Shown here: positions 56,853 through 64,000 of the stretch, one piece after another
How the letters are laid out: every line of letters starts with the position of its first letter
Numbering within the stretch: position 1 is the first letter of the stretch
Notes under the pieces: generated by a model
Database searches by the model: none
Seen by the model: the letters and a program-made list of their open reading frames with translations, nothing else
Told to the model about the DNA's origin: nothing
Made by a program: the position numbers and the translations under genes
DNA from: Candidatus Saccharimonadota bacterium
Lineage (GTDB): Bacteria; Patescibacteriota; Saccharimonadia; Saccharimonadales; Saccharimonadaceae
Assembly (NCBI GenBank): GCA_017406565.1
Contig: JAFQYG010000006.1
Span: 62,001-126,000 of the forward strand
Length of the DNA stretch: 64,000 bases
Direction: 5' to 3'

Positions 56853-57218
56853 GGAAGCTTGTTCGCTAATGCGGGCGAGCTTTTGAGCCTGAAAGGCAAC
56901 CGCTTTTTAAAAGAGGAAAGTCCGGGCAACATAGAGCAGGGTAGTCGCTAACGGCGACCGTTCGTAAGAACAGGGAAAGTACCACAGAAACTATACCGCC
57001 TTTCAAGGTAAGGGTGAAATGAGTGGGGTAAGAGCCCACAGCGAGGCATAGCGATGTGTCTCGGCGGCAAACCCTACCCGTTGCAAGGAGTGCTATTAGC
57101 CTTTGCTCGAGGACGCACGCTCACCGCTAGAGTGCTATAGCAATGTAGTGCCAAGATAGATGGTTGCCAACTCTCGTTTGTGGGAGTTACAGAACCCGGC
57201 TTATAGACGGCTCGTTAC
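56853..57218 (+). ncRNA. rnpB: RNase P RNA
   Basis: The conserved GAGGAAAGTCCGGGC (about 56916) and ACAGAACCCGGCTTATAG (about 57190) of bacterial RNase P RNA are present, with CCGCCTTTCAAGG and GTAAGGGTGAAA between. A 10-bp hairpin (GCTTGTTCGC/GCGGGCGAGC) precedes the core. The RNA cleaves the 5' leader of pre-tRNAs. TGG-TATAAT at 56840-56848 is the promoter. Exact ends are approximate. Confidence 0.95.
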
Positions 57219-57219
57219 C

Positions 57220-57248
57220 AAAAAACCACCCAAAAAGGGTGGTTTTTT
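57220..57248 (+). terminator. Terminator after rnpB
   Basis: A perfect 12-bp stem AAAAAACCACCC/GGGTGGTTTTTT with an A5 loop lies just after the RNA and before the convergent rpmB gene; it can act on both strands. Confidence 0.85.
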
Positions 57249-57266
57249 GATGTATTGATTGATAAT

Positions 57267-57494
57267 TTATTTACTCGATTTCTTTTCTGCACGAGCCTTT
57301 GGAGATTCGATTAAGCCTTTTTTCTTCAAAGTACGTAACGCTGAAGTAGAAACATTGCACTTCACTTTTTGGCCATTAATTATCAATGTTCGCTTCGATA
57401 CATTCGGTTTAAACACCTTGCGAGTGTGTCTTTGCGAGAATGACACGTTGTGACCATACATTTTACCTTTACCAGTAACTTCACAAATCGCCAT
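57267..57494 (-). CDS. rpmB: Large ribosomal subunit protein bL28
   Basis: The protein has 75 residues. It begins MAICEVTGKGKMYGHNVSFS with FKPNVSKRTLIINGQKVKC, typical of bL28. Only one Cys-containing motif is present, so it is a zinc-free form. It is the last gene of the reverse-strand infC-rpmI-rplT-rpmB operon, starting 1 nt after rplT. Confidence 0.93.
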   Translation of the reverse strand: MAICEVTGKGKMYGHNVSFSQRHTRKVFKPNVSKRTLIINGQKVKCNVSTSALRTLKKKGLIESPKARAEKKSSK

Positions 57495-57495
57495 C

Positions 57496-57843
57496 TTATT
57501 TCTCCTTTACCGTATTAACAATTGCTTTAAACGCTTCAGGATTATTAACGGCAAGATCAGCTAAAACCTTACGATCCAAGTTGATACCTTTAGCCTTCAT
57601 TCCAGCAATTAACTGTGAATAGGAAATTCCAAGTTCACGTGCGGCATTATTAATGCGTGTAATCCAGAGGGAACGAAGGTCGCGCTTACGATTACGACGA
57701 TCACGGTAACTATAAGACAAAGCCTTGATTACACCTTGCTTACCAAGACGGTAACTACGGCGACGATAATGCTGCATCCCCTTAGTCTTATTTAATAACT
57801 TCTTGTGTTTTGCGTGTGCTGCCACGCCTCTCTTAACTCTCAT
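57496..57843 (-). CDS. rplT: Large ribosomal subunit protein bL20
   Basis: The protein has 115 residues. MRVKRGVAAHAKHKKLLNKT, YRRRSYRLGKQGVIKALSYS and RKVLADLAVNNPEAFKAIV are typical of bL20, an early 23S rRNA binder. The gene is preceded 2 nt upstream by rpmI. bL20 represses its own operon in other bacteria; no specific leader structure was identified here. Confidence 0.95.
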   Translation of the reverse strand: MRVKRGVAAHAKHKKLLNKTKGMQHYRRRSYRLGKQGVIKALSYSYRDRRNRKRDLRSLWITRINNAARELGISYSQLIAGMKAKGINLDRKVLADLAVNNPEAFKAIVNTVKEK

Positions 57844-57845
57844 AA

Positions 57846-58040
57846 CTAAACCCCCAATGCTTTCTTAACGTTTTTAGCAATTTTGCCGTCAATAGAAGCA
57901 GAAGATTTAATATTGCGCTTCCTGGCTTTAGATTTCTTTGCGAGAATGTGATTCCCATAGGCACGCTCACGCACTAGTTTACCAGAACCGGTAACCTTAA
58001 TTCGCTTCGCTGTACCTTTATGCGTCTTTAATTTCGGCAT
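57846..58040 (-). CDS. rpmI: Large ribosomal subunit protein bL35
   Basis: The protein has 64 residues. [20 protein letters not shown] and [18 protein letters not shown] are typical of bL35. An AAAGGAAA site precedes the ATG. The gene sits in the standard infC-rpmI-rplT order. Confidence 0.93.
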   Translation of the reverse strand: MPKLKTHKGTAKRIKVTGSGKLVRERAYGNHILAKKSKARKRNIKSSASIDGKIAKNVKKALGV

Positions 58041-58113
58041 AATAGTTTTCCTTTATTTATAGTTAATATTTATCCCCCAGAAAGTACAATCAGTAGGCCT
58101 TGAAAGTAGGAAA

Positions 58114-58632
58114 TTACTTTTTTCGTACCTGGACTGATAGGTTACGTCCATTCATTTGCGGTTTGCCTTCGACAACTATGTCTTCACCGAGAAGGGAAAT
58201 AACCTTATTAAGTAATTCATTCCCAATCTCTTTGTGAGCCATTTCGCGCCCTTTAAAGATAATCATAATCTTTACGCGGTCACCATCGTCTAAGAAGGAT
58301 CGCATCTTGCGGACTTTAATATTAAGGTCGTTGTCGGAAATCTTCAGACCAATTTTCATCTGCTTTAGCTCTGATTGTTTTTCTCGAGCTTTTTTGCGAT
58401 TTTTAGCCTCTCCCTTCATCTTTTGGTATTGGTATTTACCCCAATCGATGATTTTCACGACCGGTGGGTTGGCATTAGCAGCTATCTCTACTAAATCCAC
58501 TCCCTGTTCATTCGCCAGAAGTTGCGCCTCACGACTGGACATAATGCCCAATTGCTCGCCACTAGAACCGATAACGCGGACCTCAGGATAACGAATATCT
58601 CCGTTCAACTTAGTCCGTGATTGCTTTTTTAT
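58114..58632 (-). CDS. infC: Translation initiation factor IF-3, probable ATA start
   Basis: The protein has 172 residues if it begins at ATA 58632. The reading frame from TTG 58608 would omit the expected basic start; eight codons upstream the frame reads ATA then KKQSRTKLNGDIRYPEVRVI, matching the IF-3 N-terminus. AAAGGA (58643-58638) lies 5 nt before ATA, while ATC at 58635 is only 2 nt away. IF-3 genes commonly use AUU/AUC/AUA starts, giving autorepression because IF-3 rejects such codons. Later motifs VDLVEIAANANPPVVKIIDW, KMKGEAKNRKKAREKQ and FKGREMAHKEIG are typical. A TATAAT lies at 58673-58668. Confidence 0.88.
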   Translation of the reverse strand: MKKQSRTKLNGDIRYPEVRVIGSSGEQLGIMSSREAQLLANEQGVDLVEIAANANPPVVKIIDWGKYQYQKMKGEAKNRKKAREKQSELKQMKIGLKISDNDLNIKVRKMRSFLDDGDRVKIMIIFKGREMAHKEIGNELLNKVISLLGEDIVVEGKPQMNGRNLSVQVRKK

Positions 58633-58675
58633 GATAGTCCTTTCTTCTCTTGAATTAAACTAGCCCCATTATACC

Positions 58676-60193
58676 TCATTTCCTCCGATAAGTCAACGCC
58701 TCAGCCAGATGATTTTCTTTAATTATTGATTCACCAGCTAAATCTGCAATAGTTTGAGCCACTTTGATGGTTTTAAAATAAGCTCGCGCAGAAAGCTGCA
58801 ATTTTTCGGAAGCATTTGCAAGTAGTCTCTCTGCCGACTCGTCTAGTTTTAAAAGTTGCGAAACCTGAAAGGAGGAGAGGGAACTATTGAATACTCCGTC
58901 ACTCTTATATCGGGCTCTTTGGCGCTGAATTGCATCTGTTATATTATTTTTTACAACATTATGCTCATGGTTAGAATTATCTGAATCAGCTCGTAAATCT
59001 TTATTCTCCACTTTTTCTACTGTCAGCATCATATCGATACGATCAAACAAAGGGCCAGATAGTTTTTTCTGATAGTTCTGAATTTGCATTTCTGTACATT
59101 TACATTCGTGCGTCGGGTCACCTAAATAACCACATGGACAAGGATTCATCGTCGCCACTAGCATAAAATCTGCTGGATAGATTGTTTTGCGATTTACTCT
59201 TGAGACCGTGATAGTTTTGTCCTCTAAGGGTTGGCGCAAAGCTTCAATCACTGATCTCTGAAATTCTGGTATCTCATCTAAAAATAACACCCCCTTGTTC
59301 GCTAGAGAAATTTCTCCAGGACCAGCGTTAGCTCCACCCCCAATAATTGAAGTCGAACTAGCGGTGTGATGTGGGCTTCGGAAGGGGCGTTCTGATATAA
59401 CTTCATCGGTAGAAAGACCTGCGATAGAATAAATCTTTGTGATCTCGATCATTTCTTTAGAGGAAAGCCTAGGCAATAGATTTACTGCAGCTTTAGCGAG
59501 CAGAGTCTTACCCGCCCCTGGAGGTCCCGAAATCAGAATATTATGATGTCCCGCAATTGCTATCTCCATTGCTCTTTTTGCAATTTTTTGACCGCGAATA
59601 TGGTCTAAAAACGGTCCCTCATGATTCCTTATAGTATGCTCTTCATTAGTATACTTTATCTTTTTTGGTCTTTTTAACAACAACTGGTTTTTTAAGGCTA
59701 AATAGAGGTTTTGTAATGTGTCCACACCGTAAATATCTATACCTTCAATCAAAGACGCTTGAAGAATATTGCCAGAAGGCACATATATTTCTCTATACCC
59801 AGCCTTTTTAGCGGTTTCGACTATATTTATAATACCCCTAACAGGACGAATCCTACCATCAAGCGACAGCTCGCCAACGAATGCCCTATCTGAAACATCA
59901 CTACTGATCAATTGCCCAGAAAGGACCAATACTGATAATGCAATCGGTAAATCTAAATATGTCCCATCCTTTGGCAATTCTGCAGGAGCTAAATTAATAG
60001 TTACTTTCTTGTCAGGAAAGGAAAATTCAGAATTAACTAGTGCACTTCGCACTCGTTCTTTTGCCTCATTAATCGTCTTGTTAGCCATCCCCACAATGCT
60101 AAAAGCTGGTAACCCTCTATTCATATCACCCTCAACTTCAACCAGCTTTCCGTCAAAGCCGTAGGGCACTATTGAATGTATTTTACTTATCAT
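58676..60193 (-). CDS. comM: YifB/ComM family Mg-chelatase-like AAA+ ATPase
   Basis: The protein has 505 residues. An N-terminal Lon-protease-like domain (VPYGFDGKLVEVEGDMNRGL) is followed by Walker A SGPPGAGKTLLAKA (about 218), SFRSPHHTAS-type and GVLFLDEIPEF Walker B, and the cysteine cluster NPCPCGYLGDP. In other bacteria ComM promotes branch migration during natural transformation; Saccharibacteria carry competence genes. It starts after infC on the same strand. Confidence 0.93.
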   Translation of the reverse strand: MISKIHSIVPYGFDGKLVEVEGDMNRGLPAFSIVGMANKTINEAKERVRSALVNSEFSFPDKKVTINLAPAELPKDGTYLDLPIALSVLVLSGQLISSDVSDRAFVGELSLDGRIRPVRGIINIVETAKKAGYREIYVPSGNILQASLIEGIDIYGVDTLQNLYLALKNQLLLKRPKKIKYTNEEHTIRNHEGPFLDHIRGQKIAKRAMEIAIAGHHNILISGPPGAGKTLLAKAAVNLLPRLSSKEMIEITKIYSIAGLSTDEVISERPFRSPHHTASSTSIIGGGANAGPGEISLANKGVLFLDEIPEFQRSVIEALRQPLEDKTITVSRVNRKTIYPADFMLVATMNPCPCGYLGDPTHECKCTEMQIQNYQKKLSGPLFDRIDMMLTVEKVENKDLRADSDNSNHEHNVVKNNITDAIQRQRARYKSDGVFNSSLSSFQVSQLLKLDESAERLLANASEKLQLSARAYFKTIKVAQTIADLAGESIIKENHLAEALTYRRK

Positions 60194-60368
60194 GCCATGC
60201 TAATAACATGACGCAAAAACAATTACAACCCCACCAGGATTATTTAAGCTAAAACGCCATCAAAAATTATGGTGAATCGCCAAAATTGAAATAGTTTGTT
60301 CAGGTTTTACTTGTGGAAAACTCAACCCAAAATATACAAAAATTGTTCAAAAAAGTCAAAAAAATCTA

Positions 60369-60397
60369 TTGACATGAGCGTTTTTAGACGCTATAAT
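60369..60397 (+). promoter_or_regulatory. Near-consensus sigma70 promoter of a candidate sRNA
   Basis: TTGACA (60369-60374) and TATAAT (60392-60397) are separated by exactly 17 bp. The spacer holds an AGCGT...ACGCT inverted repeat that could be an operator. The stretch 60194-60368 upstream is AT-rich and shows nothing else recognised. Confidence 0.85.
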
Positions 60398-60403
60398 AGA
60401 GGT

Positions 60404-60512
60404 AGCTTTTGAATAAAAAAATTATTCAAAAGGTCAAAACAAAAATTTAGCCAAAATAACTCCACACTCTACAAAAAGACCGGTTTTCCTCGCAGTTACC
60501 GGTCTTTTTCTA
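60404..60512 (+). ncRNA. Candidate small RNA of about 109 nt
   Basis: Transcription from the perfect promoter would start near 60404. A perfect 11-bp hairpin (CTTTTGAATAA/TTATTCAAAAG) follows at about 60407-60433, then an unpaired AC-rich segment, then a terminator (12-bp stem AAAAAGACCGGT/ACCGGTCTTTTT, 60473-60509). No reading frame of any length is present. The function is unknown; the open linker could be an antisense region. Confidence 0.6.
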
Positions 60513-60601
60513 TGTAACAAGTTAGGCTAAAGTTAAAAACATATAAGTAAATTCGTCCTGAATGGACTTTTGATTATTTTAATAAACAAAATAATAACAA
60601 C

Positions 60602-60621
60602 AAAAATCGCCAGGACGGCGA
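60602..60621 (-). terminator. Terminator of tmRNA
   Basis: On the reverse strand TCGCC-GTCCT-GGCGA is followed by TTTTT, 15 nt downstream of the tmRNA CCA end. Confidence 0.75.
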
Positions 60622-60636
60622 GTTTAAATATAAAAT

Positions 60637-60988
60637 TGGTGGAGCTGCCGGATACTGCCTCCGGGTCCGAAATACCACATGGCTACAATTCTACGTGCAT
60701 AGTTTTCTGTTTCGTCTTGGCTATATTTAGCAGCTGCAGAAAACGAAACTACTAAACGCCATGGCTAATTTTCGTGTTGAATATCGCCAGAAGACAACCT
60801 TAATCCCGTTGTATGATAATTTCGATCCTACGGAATCTTAGACCGAAACCAGCCTGCAAATAATTAGGCATAAGCCGGCATGTAAGCAACATGCGCGGTT
60901 TTCGTGTTTTTAGCACTTATTAATACTTACGGTATTCAATCGGCACGCCTTGCAACTGTTAATATCCCGTCTAAGCTTTGTCAGCCCC
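60637..60988 (-). ncRNA. ssrA: tmRNA with 16-residue tag
   Basis: On the reverse strand the RNA starts GGGGCTGACAAAGC and ends CAGCTCCACCA; the acceptor stem has the G3-U70 pair used by alanyl-tRNA synthetase. The T-arm and GACGGGAT element are present. The tag frame (60914-60864) reads AKNTKTAHVAYMPAYA and stops at TAA. It ends in -AYA rather than the usual -LAA. TTGTAT/TAAAAT boxes 17 bp apart lie upstream. It rescues stalled ribosomes, and pseudoknot regions occupy the rest. Confidence 0.88.
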
Positions 60989-61054
60989 AACTGTTGTTAA
61001 TTTTACCATAACTTCTTACAAAATACAATAGTATTTAAAAAACATAATTATAAT

Positions 61055-61200
61055 GCGAATGAGCATTGAACGAGCCAAGATTTTTTTGGCGATTTTTAAG
61101 AAATTTGACGAGCGAGCTCCCATCCGGCGCGAAACGAGCAAATTTCTGTTAAGAAAATCGACAAAAAAATCATGACGCGAGTGAAGCGCGAATGAGCATT
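61055..61200. repeat. Intergenic palindromic element flanked by direct repeats
   Basis: Arms at 61079-61106 and 61140-61171 (GATTTTTTTGGCGATTTTTAAG and its near complement) enclose a GC-rich core GACGAGCGAGCTCCCATCC...GCGCGAAACGAGC. A 13-bp direct repeat GCGAATGAGCATT lies on both sides (61055-61067 and 61188-61200). The core style matches the elements in polA, ileS and miaA. Confidence 0.6.
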
Positions 61201-61320
61201 TAATTATGTAGATTAAATAAAAATTGTTGTAAATCTTACAACAATTGAACAATAAAATAGAACAGAGGGAAAATAGGGCTTATATTGTAAAAATTACATC
61301 AATTAAATTGAACAAATCTA

Positions 61321-61349
61321 TTGCCTTTTTTGAAAAAATATGCTACTAT
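61321..61349 (+). promoter_or_regulatory. Promoter of a candidate structured RNA
   Basis: TTGCCT (61321-61326) and TACTAT (61344-61349) are separated by 17 bp, with a TGC extended -10. The predicted start is near 61356. Confidence 0.7.
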
Positions 61350-61355
61350 GAAAAC

Positions 61356-61700
61356 AGTCGTGAGACTAAGATAAAAACTAAAAATAAAGGCAAATTAACA
61401 AAATGAATAAATTCAAAACGTAATCTTTGGCGGGCGAAAAGGTAATTTCTAGCCATAAATTACACATAGGAATTACCTAGAGCTCCGCTAAAAGGTTAAC
61501 TGATGAAAATCAGGGAACCAAACAGCGTAGAGCGCAGTAGAAAATCTTTCATTTGTACCTTCGAGATCCATAAACAAGAGTGAAAGAAACAACTACTAAG
61601 GACATGCTTCACCTTGCGTGAAGCGGTCAAAAGGGAATGGCGGACCATGGTTGCGGTCAATAGTTATGATTTAAGAGCCGGATAACCACCGCCTTCCTTC
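61356..61700 (+). ncRNA. Candidate large structured noncoding RNA of about 340 nt
   Basis: The segment has no long reading frame but many helices. AGGTAATTTCTA pairs with TAGGAATTACCT (12 bp, one wobble) inside an outer GGCGG/CCGCT helix. GGTT-AA-CTGAT-GAAA-ATCAG-GG-AACC forms a GAAA-capped hairpin. GCTTCAC-CTTGC-GTGAAGC is a perfect 7-bp hairpin. AGTAG...CTACT and CTTTCAT...GTGAAAG enclose another region. GGAA.GGCGG pairs with CCGCCTTCC to close the 3' part. It did not match RNase P, tmRNA, SRP RNA or a group I or II intron in my reading. It could be a new RNA class or one I failed to recognise. Confidence 0.55.
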
Positions 61701-61744
61701 CTAAAATACTTGGGGGCAAGACCAACATATGATATAATCTGGTT

Positions 61745-62098
61745 ATGAAGCATAACCGCATTATCTACACTATCAGCATCATCGGACTCGCAGCTTTAAT
61801 CGTGATGCTACTCTTCACCTCTCCAACGGACATTGGGCCGTTCGGGGTTTTATTATTTTTTACAACAGTCTATATAGTCTTCTTTGGTATTGTCACATTC
61901 TTGATGCAGTTATTTGTCAAAATTGCTTTTAATAAACAAAACTTCCGCAATAAAGATTATCTTTACGCTGCCGTCTTAGCATTTGGCCCTATTATGCTTC
62001 TAATGGCCCGATCATTCGGTGCAATTAACCTCTGGACCATTGGCCTAATTGTAATGTTCCTTAGTTTAGCGGAATTTTTAGTGTATAAAAGGGTTTAA
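61745..62098 (+). CDS. Small membrane protein with four helices
   Basis: The protein has 117 residues and four hydrophobic segments (IIYTISIIGLAALIVMLLF, FGVLLFFTTVYIVFFGIVTF, YLYAAVLAFGPIMLLMA, LWTIGLIVMFLSLAEFLV). Family not recognised. TGA-TATAAT at 61730-61738 ends 6 nt before ATG, so it is leaderless. It may be cotranscribed with the 62127 gene's region or independent, since that gene has its own -10 box. Confidence 0.6.
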   Translation: MKHNRIIYTISIIGLAALIVMLLFTSPTDIGPFGVLLFFTTVYIVFFGIVTFLMQLFVKIAFNKQNFRNKDYLYAAVLAFGPIMLLMARSFGAINLWTIGLIVMFLSLAEFLVYKRV

Positions 62099-62126
62099 TT
62101 TTGAAATTTTGTGGTAAAATAAGCAT

Positions 62127-62717
62127 ATGAACAATGGTCAGACTACACAAATTCCTGATTCGCCTGAGATGTTTACTGCAGGAGTTGGGACCAAAAACAC
62201 GGAAGATAATTCTTTTGAAGCTGACAAAAATTTGAATTTAGATAACTGGGCCCCAGAGAGAAATCTTGGTGCCATCGGTGGGAAAACAATTTCATCTAAC
62301 AATCTGCAAACAAATGAAGCTGGGCCTCTTCCACTCCCGTCATCAGAGAACTATAATCTCCCCTCTGAGGCATACAATCCTACAGCTGAAAGCTTAGCGC
62401 CAGCCTCTATCATCAACCCACCCACTCCAGAGCTTGGTCAAATAATTCCAATGGAGCCAACCGTAACAGGGGACAATTCACCTAAAACCGACCCTGCACC
62501 CATATCTGATGACTCCCCAGCTATTTACACTTGGAAAAAAGCTATGACTGGGGAAAGACTGTCTAATAACTACATCAAAAAATTCGACGAAAGCATCAAA
62601 AAACTAGATACCAGTGGTGATATCGCTGCGTTTGTAGATTTTTGGGCTGAAGCAGGGGAAAATTTTCGCAGTCGCAACACCGAAACGTCAGCTCTAAACC
62701 AAGGAGCGGCATCATGA
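62127..62717 (+). CDS. Hypothetical low-complexity protein before the type IV-like ATPase
   Basis: The protein has 196 residues. The first ~130 are disordered-looking and rich in Pro, Asn and Glu; the last 60 (YTWKKAMTGERLSNNYIKKF, AFVDFWAEAGENFRSRN) are helical. There is no signal or membrane helix. TGG-TAAAAT ends 6 nt before the ATG (leaderless). It is followed 16 nt later by the ATPase gene, so a cofactor or regulatory role is possible. Confidence 0.55.
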   Translation: MNNGQTTQIPDSPEMFTAGVGTKNTEDNSFEADKNLNLDNWAPERNLGAIGGKTISSNNLQTNEAGPLPLPSSENYNLPSEAYNPTAESLAPASIINPPTPELGQIIPMEPTVTGDNSPKTDPAPISDDSPAIYTWKKAMTGERLSNNYIKKFDESIKKLDTSGDIAAFVDFWAEAGENFRSRNTETSALNQGAAS

Positions 62718-62733
62718 AAGAGGGAATAAGATA

Positions 62734-64000
62734 ATGGATCCTAGGGTGGTAGCTTTAGTAGTAATTGTAGCAGTTATACTCCTTATTGCTATCGTTTTTG
62801 GTACCAAAATCAGTAAACTGAGAAAAGCTAAAAGATATGAACGTGGCCTTAAAATGGTTCCTCTGTTGATTCACCTACCTCCTACCACTGACGATATTGA
62901 GGCGGGCAGTCGCGATGAACGCGATGTCACCAATGAAGCCGTCTCTAAAGCTCAAGTAATGTATTCTATCTTAGCTTCTACTATCGCAAAGGGAATGAAA
63001 ACTAAACTCTACGGTCAAAAACACTTCTCTTTTGAAATTCTCGCCAAAGATAGCTTTATCAGGTACTACGCCGTAGTCCCAGATAGCCTCAAGGAAACAG
63101 TCAAACAGGCTATTCAATCTGCATATCCTACAGCTCGTGTCGAAGAAAAGCGCCAAGAGAACATCTTCGAAGGAGGTGCCGGTATTTCATCGGTAGCGGG
63201 AGCTGAATTAACCCTCAATAAAGATCCCTATCTACCAATTGCTACATATGAAGACACTAAGCGCGACGCACAAATGGCGCTTCTTAATGCTTTCTCAAAT
63301 GTGAGTAAAAATGAGGGTGCAGCTGTACAAATTTTGTTCCGACCTGCACAAAAAAACTGGATGGAAAAAGCCAAACGGTATATCGAAGATACTCAAAAAG
63401 GTAAAAAAACCAAATCATTCGGTGGTAGCATCGGTGATTTGGCTATTGATATTATCAGAGCCCCTTGGGAAGTACCTCAAGAACATGAAAAGAGCGAAAG
63501 CGTTACAATCACCAGCATCAAACAAGACGAAATTACCGCAATCACTAATAAAATGCGCTATCCAGCCTTTGAGACTCTCATTAGGGTGATAGCCAGCTCT
63601 TCATCAGAACCTCGCTCAGAGGCAATTATGGGAGGTCTAGTTAGCGCATTTTCTCAGTTTGATTCACCTCAGTTGAACGGGTTTAAAGTCAATGTTTTGA
63701 AAGACCCCAAGAAACTCGCTGTAGATTACACCTTTAGGTTCTTTGGGTCTAGAATTACCTCAAATATCCTTAATAGCGTCGAATTGGCCTCTATTTTCCA
63801 TTTGCCAGAGCAAAATGCTATCCCTAACTCCCAAGTTGAACGCCAGCTCACCAAACAAGTTGATGGTCCTGCCAAACTTGCTACAGAGGGAGTACTACTT
63901 GGTACCAATGAATTTAGGGGTAATAAAAAGCCGATTTACCTCGATGACGACAACCGCCGCCGTCACATGTACGTTATTGGTCAAACTGGTATGGGTAAAT
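62734..64000 (+). CDS. Conjugation/type IV secretion-like ATPase (partial, runs off the window)
   Basis: The open frame from ATG 62734 continues to the window end, giving at least 422 residues. An N-terminal membrane helix (VVALVVIVAVILLIAIVFG) precedes about 370 residues of a VirB4/VirD4-like N-terminal region, and the final residues HMYVIGQTGMGK are a Walker A motif. Such proteins in CPR genomes are annotated as type IV secretion or DUF87 ATPases. The motor domain is cut by the end of the window. It may drive DNA uptake or surface assembly, but this cannot be decided here. Confidence 0.65.
   Translation, partial: MDPRVVALVVIVAVILLIAIVFGTKISKLRKAKRYERGLKMVPLLIHLPPTTDDIEAGSRDERDVTNEAVSKAQVMYSILASTIAKGMKTKLYGQKHFSFEILAKDSFIRYYAVVPDSLKETVKQAIQSAYPTARVEEKRQENIFEGGAGISSVAGAELTLNKDPYLPIATYEDTKRDAQMALLNAFSNVSKNEGAAVQILFRPAQKNWMEKAKRYIEDTQKGKKTKSFGGSIGDLAIDIIRAPWEVPQEHEKSESVTITSIKQDEITAITNKMRYPAFETLIRVIASSSSEPRSEAIMGGLVSAFSQFDSPQLNGFKVNVLKDPKKLAVDYTFRFFGSRITSNILNSVELASIFHLPEQNAIPNSQVERQLTKQVDGPAKLATEGVLLGTNEFRGNKKPIYLDDDNRRRHMYVIGQTGMGK

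Noticed and set aside
60371-60397. An NrdR box in the sRNA promoter
   Set aside because: The inverted repeat there reads AGCGT...ACGCT, the opposite orientation of the ACACT...AGTGT pattern, so it does not fit the NrdR consensus.
61356-61700. Group I or group II intron
   Set aside because: Helices are abundant but I could not assign the conserved core segments of either intron type, and the flanks do not form a split gene.

Overview
The window looks like a stretch of a Patescibacteria (CPR) chromosome, most likely Candidatus Saccharibacteria (TM7). The evidence is a compact gene layout with many ATGA or TAATG junctions, reduced versions of core proteins (holA-like delta subunit, ThrRS without a TGS domain, a two-gene SUF system, anaerobic class III ribonucleotide reductase only), and Gram-positive-type LPXTG surface anchoring. 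TGA acts as a normal stop (mutM, parA and the 62127 gene end in TGA), which argues against the code-25 lineages Gracilibacteria and Absconditabacteria. The genus assignment is inference.

Layout: 1-9120 carries a partial phosphotransferase, a nucleotide kinase, polA, a small glycyl-radical protein, mutM-holA, rpsT, a DHH-like Pro-rich protein, tRNA-Asp and rpsU. 9173-17684 is an adk-map-ftsA-ftsZ-nrdR-mscS-ileS block (growth and division). 17781-27526 is an accessory block: a micro-operon of two tiny proteins, two paralogous pairs of a small acidic protein plus a large membrane protein with EGTGx pentapeptide repeats and a shared C-terminal domain, one LPNTG surface protein between the pairs, and an ATP-grasp enzyme after the second pair. 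27557-34097 has rplU, parAB, lepB, htrA, prmC-prfA and tRNA-Val. 34110-42583 has a GIY-YIG protein, a PPase-like protein, a HAD-like protein, an FNT channel, a minimal sufC-sufB pair and nrdD-nrdG. 42611-56800 has relA/spoT, tRNA-Thr, a membrane/glycosyltransferase cluster, a TetR-like gene, tRNA-Val, thrS-miaA, an M50 protease, a NUDIX-RNase H fusion, a RimK/zinc-protease pair and another ATP-grasp gene. 56853-61744 is RNA-rich: rnpB, then the reverse-strand rpmB/rplT/rpmI/infC operon and comM, a candidate sRNA, tmRNA and a candidate structured RNA. 61745-64000 ends in a truncated conjugation/type IV secretion-like ATPase.

Most striking system: the class III ribonucleotide reductase appears to be split. 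NrdD (38898-41123) has the catalytic-cysteine region but ends in a cysteine-rich tail without the C-terminal glycyl-radical segment. A separate 146-residue protein 35 kb away (3409-3849, reverse strand) carries exactly that segment (RRITGYL...RVKH). Both genes have a consensus promoter overlapped by a pair of NrdR-like palindromes 33 bp apart. The NrdR regulator in the window (13111-13560) has lost every zinc-ribbon cysteine.

Other signals: a family of 80-150-bp palindromic elements, three of them inserted in frame inside polA, ileS and miaA; widespread leaderless promoters (TGnTATAAT ending 6-9 nt before the start codon); an infC that appears to start at ATA; and two candidate noncoding RNAs beside tmRNA. 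No CRISPR array, transposase or rRNA gene was seen.
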